64,000 nucleotides of DNA from Pinus tabuliformis. Its lineage: Eukaryota > Streptophyta > Pinopsida > Pinales > Pinaceae. Position numbers and translations under genes: made by a program. Positions 10,565-21,946 of this stretch are shown here, piece by piece. The notes under the pieces were generated by a model that did no database searches, was not told the origin of the DNA, and saw only the letters and a list, made by a program, of their open reading frames with translations. The DNA is taken from assembly GCA_031772625.1 (NCBI GenBank), contig CM062804.1, forward strand, positions 1,022,921,208 to 1,022,985,207. Reading direction: 5' to 3'. The first letter of the stretch is position 1; every line of letters begins with the position of its first letter.

Positions 10565-11760
10565 GGTTGAAGTTGGACAAAAATTATGTATATGTGCATA
10601 TTTCATATATCTGCAACTTCTGTATATTTGCATCTACCATATATGTGCAACTTCCATATATGTGCATATACAAAAGTTACGCATATAAAGAAACTGTGCA
10701 CAACTTCAACCTCTGTATATATGTAGCCTCTGTATATGTGCAGCTTCTATATATTCACATATGTTAAAATTGTGCATATATGAAAGATATGCACATATAT
10801 AGAAGTTGTGCATATACAGAAGATATGCGATACAAAATATGTGCATATATTTTGTATATGTGCATATCTGAAAGTTGTGCATATACATGTGCATATATGG
10901 TAGATGTGCATATACAAAAGATATGCACATATATGAAAGTTATGCATATATAGAGGATATGTGCATATACGAAAGTTGCACATATACGGAAGATATGTGC
11001 ATATACATATGCTATGTATATATGGAGACTATCATATATATGGAAGTTGGGAATTTTTTTTGTATATGTGCATATACATAAATTCCACATACATGGAAGA
11101 TATGTGTATATATAGAAGTTTCACATATACAAATATATATGCATATATGAAAGATATGTAAATATACGAAAGTTGTGCATATACGGAAGAACATATGCGC
11201 ATATTTTGTATATACATAACTTTTGTATATGCACAGCTTCCGTATATGTGCATCTACCATATATGCATAACATCCATATATGTGCATATATAGAAGTTGA
11301 CAACAACTTCAACCTCGGTATATGCACTAGTTCCATATATGCACAACTTTCTTATATGTGCATATACACAAGTTGCACATATATGGAAGATATGTGTATA
11401 TTGTATATGTGCATATATTTTGTATATGCATAACTTTCGTATATGCGCATATATGTAATTTGCGCATATAACGAAGATATGCCCATATATAGAAGTTGTG
11501 CATATATGGAGGTTGAATTTGTGCATAAATTATGTATATGTGCATATATGGAAGTTGCACATATATGTTAGATGCACATATATGGAAGTTTCACAAATAG
11601 GAAAGATGCACATATCTTTCATATATGTGCAACTTCTATATATGTGCATATCTTTCGTATATGTCCATATCTTCTGTATATGTGAAACTTCCATGTATGC
11701 ACCTATCTTCCATATGTGTGCAACTTATGTATATTCACATATATTCCTAACAAAAGTTGG
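10565..11760. repeat. AT-rich minisatellite built on TATGTGCATATA words
   Basis: About 1.2 kb of imperfect units of roughly 19-20 bp alternates TGTGCATATA or its reverse TATATGCACA with short spacers such as GAAGTT, GAAAGTTG and GAAGATATG. Units occur in both orientations, so the array is locally self-complementary. The many ORFs on both strands (repeats of Met-His-Ile-Tyr-Gly and Ile-Cys-Thr-Tyr) are by-products of a stop-poor repeat. Confidence 0.9.
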
Positions 11761-11939
11761 TTATGAAATATCTAAGTTGGGAACTTTCAAATTTTCAACA
11801 ACATAAGTTCTCCCATTAAAAATCTCACTTGATTTTGGGTAATTTAGTCATTAGGAAACTAACTTATAGCCTAAATTTACATGAAATTCTAGCTCCAAGA
11901 AGCTATCTTCCCTTCCCATTATGGCTTCCTTTCTTTCTC

Positions 11940-12345
11940 GGTAACACTCAGTGATCATCCAGATAACTAATTAATCAACCTAAATTAGCTCATGCAGGCA
12001 AATAATTTGAGTTACCCAGTTGAGATGGAGATTCCAAGCCATTGTACTATTAGTTTTAGATTATTTTGAAGTGTACAGGTGGTGCATGCAGTCAAAGGAA
12101 GGACCTAGAAGAATTGCGCAATACAGATGAGGGAATTTCCTAATTAGTAGGGGCCTAATTCGCAGAGAAAAATCCCAAGGAATTAGGAGGTTGGAGGGCT
12201 TTAAAATTGGCTAAGTGTTAGCTAGATTTAGTTAGTCAGGTAGAGGGATAGACTATACACTTTCAAGGTCTACTCAAGCTTGAGAAAGCATTGTATTTCT
12301 TCTCTATTATTTGATTAATGAAATACAAATAGTAAGGGGTTTTGA
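11940..12345 (+). repeat. Duplicated segment of the copia-1 5' LTR
   Basis: This stretch repeats the LTR segment at about 12420-12830 (shared words include GTGATCATCCAGATAACTAA and GTGGTGCATGCAGTCAAAGG) directly upstream of it. It equals 30010-30410 of the 3' LTR, which has only one copy. It is a tandem duplication confined to the 5' LTR. Confidence 0.8.
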
Positions 12346-12349
12346 GGAT

Positions 12350-12986
12350 TCAGTTAAACTAGTTTTAACTGACCGAGGAACTAATGGAAGGTCAATTTTT
12401 GTAAGTGGAACTTAAACCACACTGAATGAGCATCCAGATAACTAATAAATCAACCTAAATTAGGTCATGCACAAAGAGAATTTGAGTTACCCAGTTGAGA
12501 TGGGGATTCCAAGGCAATGTACTATCCATTGTAGACTATTCCGAAGTGTATAGGTGGTGCATGCAGTCAAAGGAAGGACCTAGAAGAATTGTGCAATCTA
12601 GATGAGGGAATTTCCTAATTAATAGGGGCCTAATTCCCAGAGGAAGGCACAAGGAATTAGGAGCTTGGAGGGCTTGAAAATTGGCTAAGCGTTGGCCAGA
12701 TTTAGTCAATCAGGGATAAATTATACACTTGAAGGGTGTGCTCAACCTCGCGCAACCATTATATTTCTTCTCTATTCTTTGATTAATACAATACAAATAG
12801 TAAGGGGTTTCGAGCAGTTTCTTGCCCCTAGATAAATCTCTATGTATGCGTGTTAAATATTTGTGCATGTTTATGATATGTGTTCTCGATCGTGAATTGT
12901 TTTCCACAGATGAGTAGAGTAGATTTGAGACTTATGATTTAATAAATTTCATGAGAAGTTTCGAATATACACATAAAATTTTGACA
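12350..12986 (+). repeat. Copia-1 5' LTR, 3' part
   Basis: It matches 29950-30583 of the 3' LTR closely, from TCAGTTAAACTAGTTTTAAC to the terminal ACA. The first about 820 bp of the LTR, seen in the 3' copy, is not found on this side, so the 5' LTR is truncated or replaced to the left. Confidence 0.85.
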
Positions 12987-12998
12987 TGGTATCAGAGA
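12987..12998 (+). promoter_or_regulatory. Copia-1 primer binding site
   Basis: TGGTATCAGAG follows the LTR end directly. It is complementary to the 3' end of plant initiator tRNA-Met, the usual primer for copia minus-strand synthesis. Confidence 0.9.
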
Positions 12999-13060
12999 CG
13001 GAATCACTATAGAGCAGAGATTTCGAATTTTTCGTTGTAGGAGGTTCGAATTTGTAGAAG

Positions 13061-14254
13061 ATGGATTTCAATGAACTAAGGCTCGAGTATGCCCTTGAGG
13101 GAAGCTCGAATTATGTTGCATGGAAGGACCGCATGGAGGTAATACTGGAGGATAATGGATTAAAGGATTTCATTCATAATGATATTCTAAAGCCAATAAC
13201 ATTTGATGCTAAGGATCTAGTAGAATAGAAGAAGTTTGTTTCCAAGGTAAGGATAATCATATTGGAGGGAGTACGAGACCATGTTGTCTCAAATTTCCAC
13301 GAGAAAGAGACTCCATATGCAATGTGGCAAGCACTGATAAATTTTTTCCAGAATAGTAGTGACCATAGGAAGTTGGCACTCAATAACAAGCTTCAAAATA
13401 TCATGATGCATAAGAATGAGATTATTTTGCAGTACCTGAGCATGTTCACAAAATGTCATGATGAACTTGGTCAAGTTGGTGTTACTATCACAAAAAATGA
13501 TTTACTGAGCCTATCCCTTCTAGGATTTCCCAAGAGCTAGCACAACTACCAAGATTCAGTGAATGGGAGGGAGAAACTACCAAATTGGGAGCACTATTGT
13601 CTAACTTGGGCAGGAGGAAATAACGTGGAATAACATAGATGCGACCTCATCCAAAGAAGAGGAAGATGAATTTGCATTAGTAAGCAAGGGAAAGAAGGCA
13701 AGGGAAGAAGTCCCAAGGTGAGGCTAATTCCATCCAAGAGGGAAAGAGGAAATACTTGTGAAAAATCAGTTTCTTTCATTGTCATGAATCCATGCAATAT
13801 ACCAAGAAGTGTCCACACAAGAAGGCAAACAAGAAGGAGCCTACAATAGCAGCAATAGGTGAAGCTTTGGCTTCACATTTTGAGCTTGAGTTCACTCTTA
13901 TCACATGCATGGGGAGCACAATGATGGGGAGCATGTCGTACTTCAACAATGGTGCCTCCTTCCACATGATAGGGAATAGAGAATTTTTATGTGATTTGGA
14001 GTAGAAAGATATCCGTATGAACATTGAGTTTGGAGACGGTGGAAGGTATAACATGACTGACATTGATATAGCCACCTTTAAGAGGGAGTCGGTCTCCTCT
14101 CTCAGTCTCAAGGATATGATGTTTGTTATGGGTCTAAAGAAGAATATTATCTTTGTTGCGGTTTTGGAAGACTATGATTATGATGTGAAGGCATTCCTGA
14201 GAAACATAGCCATAGGAAAGGTGAAGCAGATTGGGGTTTGAGTTAAGAACCTAT
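13061..14254 (+). pseudogene. Copia-1 gag and pre-integrase region, broken
   Basis: The ATG at 13061 starts a frame reading DFNELRLEYALEGSSNYVAW, the usual N-terminus of plant copia gag (UBN2 type). TAG stops replace expected Trp near 13226 and 13540. A damaged zinc knuckle lies near 13775 (FHCHESMQYTKKCP, first Cys lost). The protease motif reads NNGASFHMI near 13950, with Asn where the catalytic Asp belongs. The pre-integrase region continues to VKQIGV, a TGA, then VKNL at 14253, where the nested element enters. The partner piece is at 28496-28620. Gag coats the RNA and the protease cuts the polyprotein; neither can work here. Confidence 0.85.
14248..14254 (+). other. Target-site duplication, left copy
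   Basis: The bases AACCTAT lie just before the element starting TGTAGC at 14255 and recur at 28496-28502 just after its right end. The duplication is 5 bp (CCTAT) or up to 7 bp. The copia-1 reading frame passes from VKNL on the left to YALELEDT on the right with no base gained or lost. Confidence 0.85.
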
Positions 14255-14464
14255 TGTAGCAACTATAACCACCCTCCAAAAATTTTCCTTAACATCGTTT
14301 TGGAGCCTCCCTACCAACCATCCTAGCAGCATGTCTTGCACTGTCAAGTACATAGGCTTCATTAGTTTTTCGGCATCTTTCTAGCCTGTACATTTTAGTT
14401 TGTTTCACTCCCTGACAGACTGCCACTCCGAAATTGAGCTAGTAGTTGGCTGAGAACATCCCTC

Positions 14465-14930
14465 ATAAAATTGTGAAATTCTGGAGGGGAACCAACCTTC
14501 CCTCTAGAAATTGTGCAAATTTGTTGGGTAGCCTGATGGGCTTAGAAATTGCATAATGCAGTCAGACAGTCTTCCTCGGGAAAATTGGGAAATCTGGCCC
14601 AAAACTGCAGCTTAACCCAGAAATTGCGAAAATCAGTTGGGCAGATTGCTAAGCTCCAAAATTGCACAGTGAAGTCAGACAGGCTTCCTTGGAAAAATTT
14701 CTCAATCTGGCCCAGCATAGCAGCTCAGCCCAGAAATTGCACAATTCTGGGCAGTAGTCACCTGCTCCTCCTAGAAATAATACAACCCCTCTGGGACAAC
14801 CAGCCTAGCTCCTCCCAGAAATTGCACAATTTTGGACAAAAGTCACCTGCTCCTCCCAAAAATTACACAATCCCTCTGGGACAGCCAGCCCAGTTGCTAT
14901 CATAAATTGCACAAATCCCTCTCTCAGTCA
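14465..14930. repeat. Repeated palindromic AAATTGCRCAATTT words in the LTR (copy 1)
   Basis: About a dozen imperfect copies of a 14 bp near-palindrome (AAATTGCACAATT and variants) are spaced 35-65 bp apart, often with flanks CCCAGAAATTG or CAATTTTGGGCAG. More copies in both orientations lie at 15670-15990. The same pattern is kept at 21125-21590. It is probably a regulatory or structural array within the LTR; function unknown. Confidence 0.7.
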
Positions 14931-15135
14931 AGCAGGATGTTGCGTGTGCCTTCAGGTTGACCAGTTCCCTCCAGGAACGAGCAAAACTAGTTTGTATGCA
15001 TGGGATGCTCTTCCCAAAATAGTAAAAGGCAACATGCAAAAGGAATCCCTAGATCTAGGGATCTATTCTTAGCAACTGGAGGTTACATGCAAAGATCATT
15101 TTAGAAACCTCCCGCTAAGTGTCACTTTTTCCTAG

Positions 15136-15281
15136 ATTTGTGGCATGCATGTCATAACCTTGATCTTTTCAAAACATATGAACTAGATGATGCAAATATC
15201 ATTCCTCACATCAATCTTGCAGCTATGACATCCCACATTGCATCCAGGAATCTTCGGCACTTTCATCTTAGCTATTTCAGG
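15136..15281 (+). pseudogene. Exon-like coding block in the 5' LTR
   Basis: This is a 146 bp block bounded on the left by CTTTTTCCTAG (acceptor-like) and on the right by CAGG followed by GTAAGTC (donor-like). It is open for 48 codons after two leading bases (wording includes HNLDLFKTYELDDANIIPHI). The copy in the other LTR, 21801-21946, is also exactly 146 bp, keeps both splice-like signals and is open. The 3' end is in phase 0, which matches the phase of the next block at 16112. I do not recognise the protein. Whether it is the element's own gene or captured host sequence is unknown. Confidence 0.45.
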
Positions 15282-16111
15282 GTAAGTCTGCTTTTCATGT
15301 CTTGCACTACATTTCTGTCACTTTTTGTGTTTCACCTTGTGTGAGTGTTGTCTACTTGATTTCAATGAGCACTTGTTTTCATTTCAATGTATGTTATCAT
15401 GTAGAAGCATTGTTTAAGTTTTCATTTGCATCTCACTATTGTCGCATGCATGACATTGTTTTGCACCGACAGTCGTCGTTGCGGCAACCTACTTCACACA
15501 CATGGATGTCTTCCCGTTTTCTAAATCTGCACTTAATGTTTGCATGTATGATCATTCACTCTTGTTTACACTCAGTTTCACCATGCATTCAAACTTCTCA
15601 TGTTTTCAGTCGTCCGTCGGTGGGTTTGGGCTGCCTTGCCCCAGACCTTGCCTTGCCCAGCTAACATTGTGCATTTCTGGAAATGAATGCTCTTCTTTCC
15701 TTCCAGAATTTTCCCAAGTCTGACCCATCACTAACCTCCAAGCTTGCATTGCGTAATTCTGGGAGGTAGTGCCTCGCTGGCCCCAGAAACTGCGCAATGC
15801 AGTTTGCTGGTTTACATGTCACTGCTCATTGATATTCGCTTTGCCTAGTTTCAATCCTTAGCAGGCCAAGATGGACTGTGCATTGCACAAATCTAGCATT
15901 TAGTTATCCTCCCAACAACCTAGATTGTGCCTTGCGCATTTTTGGTAGTAAGTCTCCCAGGCTCCCGATGAAAATTGCACAATTTTCACACACAGTCACA
16001 CAGGTATGTTGCATGCGAGTCCTCCAGTTTGTTTTGGTTTTTGACTGACAGATTGCTTGTCATGAGTTTTCCTATGTCTCCACGTATCATAGGTGTTTAT
16101 CTGCCTCTCAG

Positions 16112-17060
16112 CATCACAAGTACAATGTCTTCCAAGAGAGCAGAGTCGAAGACACCGTTCAAACCACAACCGGGGATGCAGTCGATCAAGTGTCTATGAA
16201 CTTTCGTATCTATGAAGACATCAAGTTGTTAATGGATTAGGATATCAACATGAAATGGTAGCAGTGTCACACTGAGCATCACCATCAGCAGTGGGAGAAG
16301 GTAACAAACCTGCATGCGACAAATGCAAGATGAAGGTTGTTAACAGCGCAAAGGAGAAACAAAGTTGCAAGCTCAAGCAGATCCACTTGTTATGAAGGAA
16401 ACTTTAGAGGCTGAGGCTATGAGGCGATGGCATGATAAGAGGATTGCACGAAGGTAAAGAGAGAAACAAAGAAGGAGTTGCAGGTGCTAAAGTAGCAACT
16501 CAAGGAAGAATAAGAGTTTCACAGACGAGAGAAGGAGTTGTAGCAGGAACAGGTACAACAGGAGGCGCAACATCTACTCACTGATGAAACTACACCCATA
16601 CATGATGTAGATCCATTCAGCAACTGGCATGGAGCAGACATGGTGAGAAGTGTTGTCGATCGCATGTAAGGGTATTCAATAGCATGGATGTCATTGTGCA
16701 CATGCATGCGATCCCACCCATTTGGCAAACTCACCGAGGTGAAGACAAGAAGAGAGTCCGAGTGGAGCTGAACATGTATTTTGACAAGTTGATGAGCATG
16801 GTCATCAACACACACTCAGAGATCAGCGTAGACACTATGCATAAGTATATTGCTGGTCTAGCTACACTCAAGATGATGATGCACATGTTATCAGACGAGT
16901 TGGACAAAGGAGCCATATCAATGTACCTAGATGCAACGGAGGCAAGAATTCGCTTTCAATAGGATGTCACAATTGAGAGCACGGACACCATCACGAATGA
17001 ACAAGCTTGGCATCAGTTCATGACTATCGATCATCGAAAGGATGTCAAAGAGTTGGTCTT
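16112..17060 (+). pseudogene. Second exon-like coding block in the 5' LTR, decayed, coiled-coil-like
   Basis: After a pyrimidine-rich stretch ending CTCAG at 16111, a phase-0 frame reads HHKYNVFQESRVED and continues past a TAG at 16238-16240. The other LTR (26650 onward) has CAA at that site, while its own first TAG aligns with GAG here, so the ancestral frame was open. Further on, the wording is Lys/Glu/Gln-rich (KELQVLK, QLKEE, REKEL) and coiled-coil-like. After a frame change an open 92-codon part lies at 16684-16962 (MYFDKLM, THSEI, LSDELDKGAIS), matched by 27312-27542 in the other copy. No known family was recognised. Function unknown. Confidence 0.45.
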
Positions 17061-17991
17061 ACCACAACTGTCCGAGTGTTAGTGATAGCTTGCATGGCTT
17101 GCTCAAGCCTATTTTGTCTCACATGGGTACATGTGCAGATTGGATGTAACATCTTGTAAAGTGGAAGTCCAAGTGTCGATAGTTGAATGTAACAGTCATA
17201 GAGTAGTTGAAGAGTCATGAGGGTAGGTGAATAGTCACAAAGGGGAATGTCAAGGGTCACCCCACCCTTTGCTATTTATAGTACCTCATAACTCATTGTA
17301 AAGGCTTTTGGTCAGCCAAGCTTCTGATAAGAGTATCTTAGAGAAAGCTTGGAGAGTATTGTAACGAGCCTTGGCTTCTCCACAGTGCAGAGCTAGTATA
17401 TCTCTTTGGAGGAGCAAGCAGCAGTGACTATAACGTTCCACTATCGGGATTATTGGTTGGTCATGGTTGTACTGTATGATTGGAACTTTCACTTTTTAAT
17501 ATAACAGAGCCAACACGTTTCATGCATATGTTGTTATCATATTTCAGATATCTTGGTTACTCTAATGATACATGTATCTTTTTCTTACACATGCATGTAT
17601 GGACACTTTCTGTATAAGTATGTATGAATCTTACTGAGATGTGTTGCTATTTTAACCATCACTTTGGATTGTTAGCTTACTTTCTTTCCAATTTGTGATG
17701 CATCTTCGCTCGTGTGTTCCCTTCCAAGCTGTGTGCTTCCACATGTTTCCAAGGGGCACACTCACCTCACTTTCCATGTGTTAGAATCATTCCTACAGCT
17801 TCCTTGGCTTGTTGTGCATGTCACACCCTTGCTACCAATAGGGACATCTTACTTTCCTCTGCACGCAACTACGGTCAAGGCAATAACGTACAACCACTGC
17901 TGGGACTCCTACACCAAACGGTCTGAGGTCTAGTTGGGCCTTCTTACCGGGGAGATCCCATGATATGTTGGTGGGTTCAGCGCCATCAACA

Positions 17992-18043
17992 TTTCGGCGC
18001 TAGAAGGAGGGCTAGATGACAAGCTAAGTCCTCACAATCTGTT
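17992..18043 (+). promoter_or_regulatory. Start of internal region / primer-site zone of the gag-only element
   Basis: The bases TTTCGGCGCTAGAAGGAGGG directly follow the LTR. This wording is common just inside the 5' LTR of plant gypsy elements. The exact primer tRNA cannot be settled because the first bases have diverged from TGG. Confidence 0.5.
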
Positions 18044-18919
18044 TTGAATCTCTGCATATCTATCATGACTAACTACAAAGTTTGCCTTTCGGAGTGTATG
18101 TCTAATGGAAATGACTTCAAAATCTCGGACAAGCTCTGGGATAACTTGTCACATAAAACATACAATGGTAGAGGCTATGTAGCCTTGGTTAGGTACGCAG
18201 TCGGCATTGTAGGGTCATGCGGAATACATGGAATATTTGAAGAATACATGACCTGTGCACTGTTTGTCTACATGCTTCGAGGGCACCTAATGCACTGGTG
18301 TGCCACATTGCCTAAAAAATATATTCATTCTCTTTTTCATCTAGTTACAAAGATAGATCGTGCTTTCAATCACTTTAACCGTAAATCACTCAACAAAGAA
18401 ATTCTGGAATTACGAAAAGCACCTGATGAATCTGTTGAACAGTTTCACGCGCTCTTTTGTAATATTGCATATCGATTTCCCAAAGATGAAATTGATTGGG
18501 AATTTCTCGATGGAATATTTGAGTATCTTCTTTACATATCTGAAAATCCACAATTCTTGAAATCACTTGAATCCCACTCAACACACTTTAGTGATGGACC
18601 TACACAATCACAGGAAGGCACAGTTGTTGTCACAAGTGACTGTCCTTCTTCACCTCATCAAACAACTCCAGCACCGCAAGGTGATGTGGGAGATCATGCA
18701 CACACATTTGTTAAACTGACACATCCTCCCACCCCACCTGCTCTTGATATCTACACAAATTTGGCTTGCAAGCCTGTTGGTTGTCATGTGGATTCATTCC
18801 CTCAACCTCTATCCCTGTGTTCTGTTGATCCTCCGGATTGTACTGTCTTATGCTCTTTCATTCCAGACTCCTCACCTGTTGAGAATGATGATGCAGCCAA
18901 CCTACTCCATCATTCATGA
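18044..18919 (+). CDS. Gag-like protein of the non-autonomous LTR element
   Basis: This is an open frame of 291 codons. Residues about 75-170 look like the retrotransposon gag (capsid) domain of gypsy elements: a Trp after a hydrophobic helix (LMHWCATLP, Trp85), then HLVTKIDRAFNHF, then LRKAPDESVEQFHALFCNIAYRFP, which fits the family pattern of LxQxxxESVxxFxxRF. The C-terminal half is Ser/Thr/Pro-rich, with no zinc knuckle. Gag would form the particle that packages the RNA; enzymes must come from an autonomous partner. In other frames, similar Ser/Pro-rich wording continues to 19184 and weakly to 19420, so the original protein was longer and a frameshift near 18910 has cut it. Confidence 0.65.
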   Translation: MNLCISIMTNYKVCLSECMSNGNDFKISDKLWDNLSHKTYNGRGYVALVRYAVGIVGSCGIHGIFEEYMTCALFVYMLRGHLMHWCATLPKKYIHSLFHLVTKIDRAFNHFNRKSLNKEILELRKAPDESVEQFHALFCNIAYRFPKDEIDWEFLDGIFEYLLYISENPQFLKSLESHSTHFSDGPTQSQEGTVVVTSDCPSSPHQTTPAPQGDVGDHAHTFVKLTHPPTPPALDIYTNLACKPVGCHVDSFPQPLSLCSVDPPDCTVLCSFIPDSSPVENDDAANLLHHS

Positions 18920-19184
18920 TGAGTGTGTGTGGGAATCTAAAGAAGAACCCACAGTGAAGGATGACTCCCTTCCATCCACACCTCATCCGCTTTATCCTAA
19001 AATCCCTTGTGATTCTACCACTGTTGATTTCCTCTGTGAAAACTCATTTCCAGATGTTTCTACTTCCATTCGTTCACAGGACACGTTAGATGTCAGTCTG
19101 TCATTACATTTTGGAGAGGACACATCTTCCTCTAAAAATCCGTCCAATTTGTCATCTGTCATTTCTGAAAAACACAGAGGGTAA

Positions 19185-20915
19185 ACATCCTTTCTTCTCA
19201 TCTACCCCCTCTACATGCTTCATCCAATCATGAGGATGTCGACAAACATCCTGAATTTTTTGATCTTGGTTGTTGTGATGTCTCTACTTCTTCATCTGAT
19301 CATGATGTTAATTAAATTATCGTCAATCTGTCTAAGGCACTGGTCTACGATGATCTATCTTCCGACGAAGTCGAAACGCAGCAGGTTGTCGAGGCACTTC
19401 AGTTCGGGCTGATGGTTATGGTAGGCCCTCACTGTCCTGAGGTTGGCTTCACTCCCGATTAGGAAATTTTTGAAACACGCAAGGCTCCTCATCACTCTCT
19501 GCTTTTCATTGAAGATCAACCAAACACCCATATTTCGGTTCCTCCACTCGAACTACACGACCCCATTGCTCTTGCATTAGAGGAATCTTACACAGCAAGC
19601 ACACTTGCAAAATGTAAGTGGTATACCTTTCTCATGTTTTCTTGCATTTCACAGTCAAGAGAATGCATACACTTAACATTTTCACGCAATGTAGCACAAC
19701 ACCATGGCAAGTCCACAGAGTGCATGTCATGCACTTTCACTCAATTATGTTATGTGGATGTTTTTAAACTCAGAGTGTGTTTGTCTTGATCGTTATATCT
19801 TTCATGTTTGCTGGGTTGCGCAACTGGGCAGTTCATGAAACATGCCTTCACCAACATGGGTCGACCAATGCGACAGTGGCTGCATTGGAAATATCACTTC
19901 ACATGATCAAGCCCATGCACCATTAACTTAGGAGTAGGAGTAGTGTTTACTTTTGGTTTTTTTCTTGCATGCTTGTTTTCTTATTTTATTTGCTTATGCA
20001 TTTACTTTTACTTTTGTGTTGTTTTGTTGTTTGTATGCTTGTTTCCGTCCGTAGGTTAGTTTCACATGAAACCATGTGCGACTCTTGAAACAAGCTGGGT
20101 AAAGTACAAGAGGACTTGTGTAGTTATCAATACTTGGTTATCTATCGTCCTGCCTCTACATGAATAACTTGTTGTCTTCATTCCATGATATATCAATGGA
20201 AAATACATACTGTTCGAAGTGAACCTTGGTGAAAACACAGTGCTTGTGTGCTGACTAGTGTCAGCTACTCTAGTCGGTTGTTTTTGGGTTAATCCTTGAC
20301 AACTTAGTCAAGTCAATTAAGGTGAGGAGGAAAACCTTAACAAGCACGTCAGAGGTATATATAAGCTACTCCTCTAAAGGAACAACCTCTTCTGCTCTCA
20401 ATAAGTTAAGATCCCTCTTCCACCTCTGAAATGAATTACTACGCACAGCTACAAAAATAAAAAATGAAAAAATGAAAATGTGAAAAATTTCGAAAAAAAT
20501 GAATAAGGTCAAAGAAGAGAAAGGCTTCCTACACAGAGAGGTGATACAAGTAACTACACAGGGGTACTGACCAGGCTCGCTGGCAGTGAAGTGATGCTTG
20601 TGTTCCTGTGTGACTCCATCAGGTATGGTCCAGGCCTGCTGGCAGCGGAGCAACACCAGAGATGAAACTAGAACTCTAACGACAATACATCTTGTGCACC
20701 AATATACCCCTCATCCTAATAGAAACAATTGTGTTGGCTTGGCTTGGAATGTGTGTTGACCAACCAAGAGCTTGGCAGATGCTACATCTTACAATCAAGC
20801 AAGTGCAGAAACCAAGATGAACAAAGAACTGAACAATACTTCCAGAGGTGTTAGACTTTTTTTTCACGAACAATGTCCATTAAGAGAACTGGAGTTCTAC
20901 CAGTGTGTCGCCAAG
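19185..20915 (+). other. Internal non-coding part of the gag-only element
   Basis: Traces of the gag C-terminal region continue to about 19420. After that no protease, RT or integrase wording was found in any frame. An imperfect pair of GGTC(AC)AGGC-T-GCTGGCAG words lies at 20570-20645. The purine run AAGAGAACTGGAG at about 20883 is the best, weak, candidate for a polypurine tract before the LTR at 20916. Confidence 0.5.
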
Positions 20916-21124
20916 TGTTCTAGCGACTACAATCACCCTCCAAACTTTTGCCTTAGCTTCGTTTTGGAGCCTTACTACCAACCATCGTAGAAACATGTCT
21001 TGCACTATCAGGTACATAGGCTTCATTGGTTTTTCAGTAGCTTTCCAGCCTGTACATGTTAGTTTTCTTCACTCCCCTCACAGGCTGTCACTCTGGAATT
21101 GGGCTAGTTACTGGCTAAGCAGCT

Positions 21125-21590
21125 CCCTTAGAAAATTGCACAATTCTGGAGGGGAACCAGCCCTCCCTCCAAAAATTCTACAAATCTACTGGGAATCCTA
21201 CTGGGCTCAGAAATTGTGCAATGCAGTCAGACAATATTCCTTGGGAAAATTGCACAATCTAGCCCAACAATGCAGCTCAGCCAAGAAATTGTGAAAATCA
21301 GTTGGGAAAATTGCTGAGCTCCAAAATTGTGGAGAGCAGTCAGATAGGCTTCCTTGGAAAAACTACACAATTTGGCCTAGCATAGCAGCTCAGCCCAGAA
21401 ATTGCGCAATTTTGGGCAGTAGTCACCTGCTCCTCCTAGAAATAATACAGCCCCTCTGGGACAGCCAGCCTAGCTCCTATTAGAAATTGTGTAATTTTGG
21501 GCAGCAGTCACCTGTTCCTCCCAAAAATTGCATAATCCCTCTAGGACAGCTAGTCCAGTTCCGCTCAGAAATTGCGCAAATCCCTCTCTC
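21125..21590. repeat. Repeated palindromic AAATTGCRCAATTT words in the LTR (copy 2)
   Basis: This copy has the same spacing and flanks as at 14465-14930, including one perfect AAATTGCGCAATTT at about 21400. The array is kept in both LTRs although single words have mutated. Confidence 0.7.
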
Positions 21591-21800
21591 AGTCAAGCAT
21601 CATGTTGCATGTTCCTTCAGGTTGACCGTTTCCCTCCAGGACTGAGAAAAAATGATTTGCATGCATGGGTTGCTCTTCCTCAAATAGCAAAAGGAAACAT
21701 GCAAAAGGCATCTCTAGATCTAGAGATGTATTCTTATCAGCTAGAGGTTACATGCAAAGATCATTTTAGAAACCTCCCGCCAAGTGTCTCTTTTTCCTAG

Positions 21801-21946
21801 ATTTGTGGCATGCGCGTCATAACCTCGATCTTATCAAAACTTTTGAACCAGACACTACAAATCTCATTCCTCAAATCGATCTTGCAGCTTTGACATCCCA
21901 CATTGCATCCAAGAGTCTTCAGCACTTTCAACTTAGATGTTTTAGG
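21801..21946 (+). pseudogene. Exon-like coding block in the 3' LTR
   Basis: This is the counterpart of 15136-15281: also 146 bp, preceded by TTTTTCCTAG, followed by GTAAGTC, and open in the same phase. The two encoded stretches agree at roughly two thirds of positions, with conservative changes such as Asn to Gln and Phe to Ile. Its downstream partner block begins at 26650, beyond the nested insertion. Confidence 0.45.

Larger units (their letters stand above)
14255..17991 (+). repeat. 5' LTR of the gag-only element
   Basis: It starts TGTAGCAACTATAACC and ends CGCCATCAACA. It matches 20916-22635 plus 26503-28495. A TATA-like word (CTATTTATAG) lies at about 17270, kept in the other copy at about 27810, followed by similar sequence for 600 bp to the LTR end. 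The LTR also holds the palindrome-rich stretch and an exon-like coding region described separately. Confidence 0.8.

Noticed and set aside
10567..11806. Many ORFs of 66-108 codons on both strands with repeated Met-His-Ile-Tyr or Ile-Cys-Thr-Tyr words
   Set aside because: All are translations of the minisatellite, which lacks stops in several frames. No start context, no domain.
18390..18584. Minus-strand ORF opposite the gag-like gene
   Set aside because: Antisense shadow of the gag-like frame at 18044-18919.
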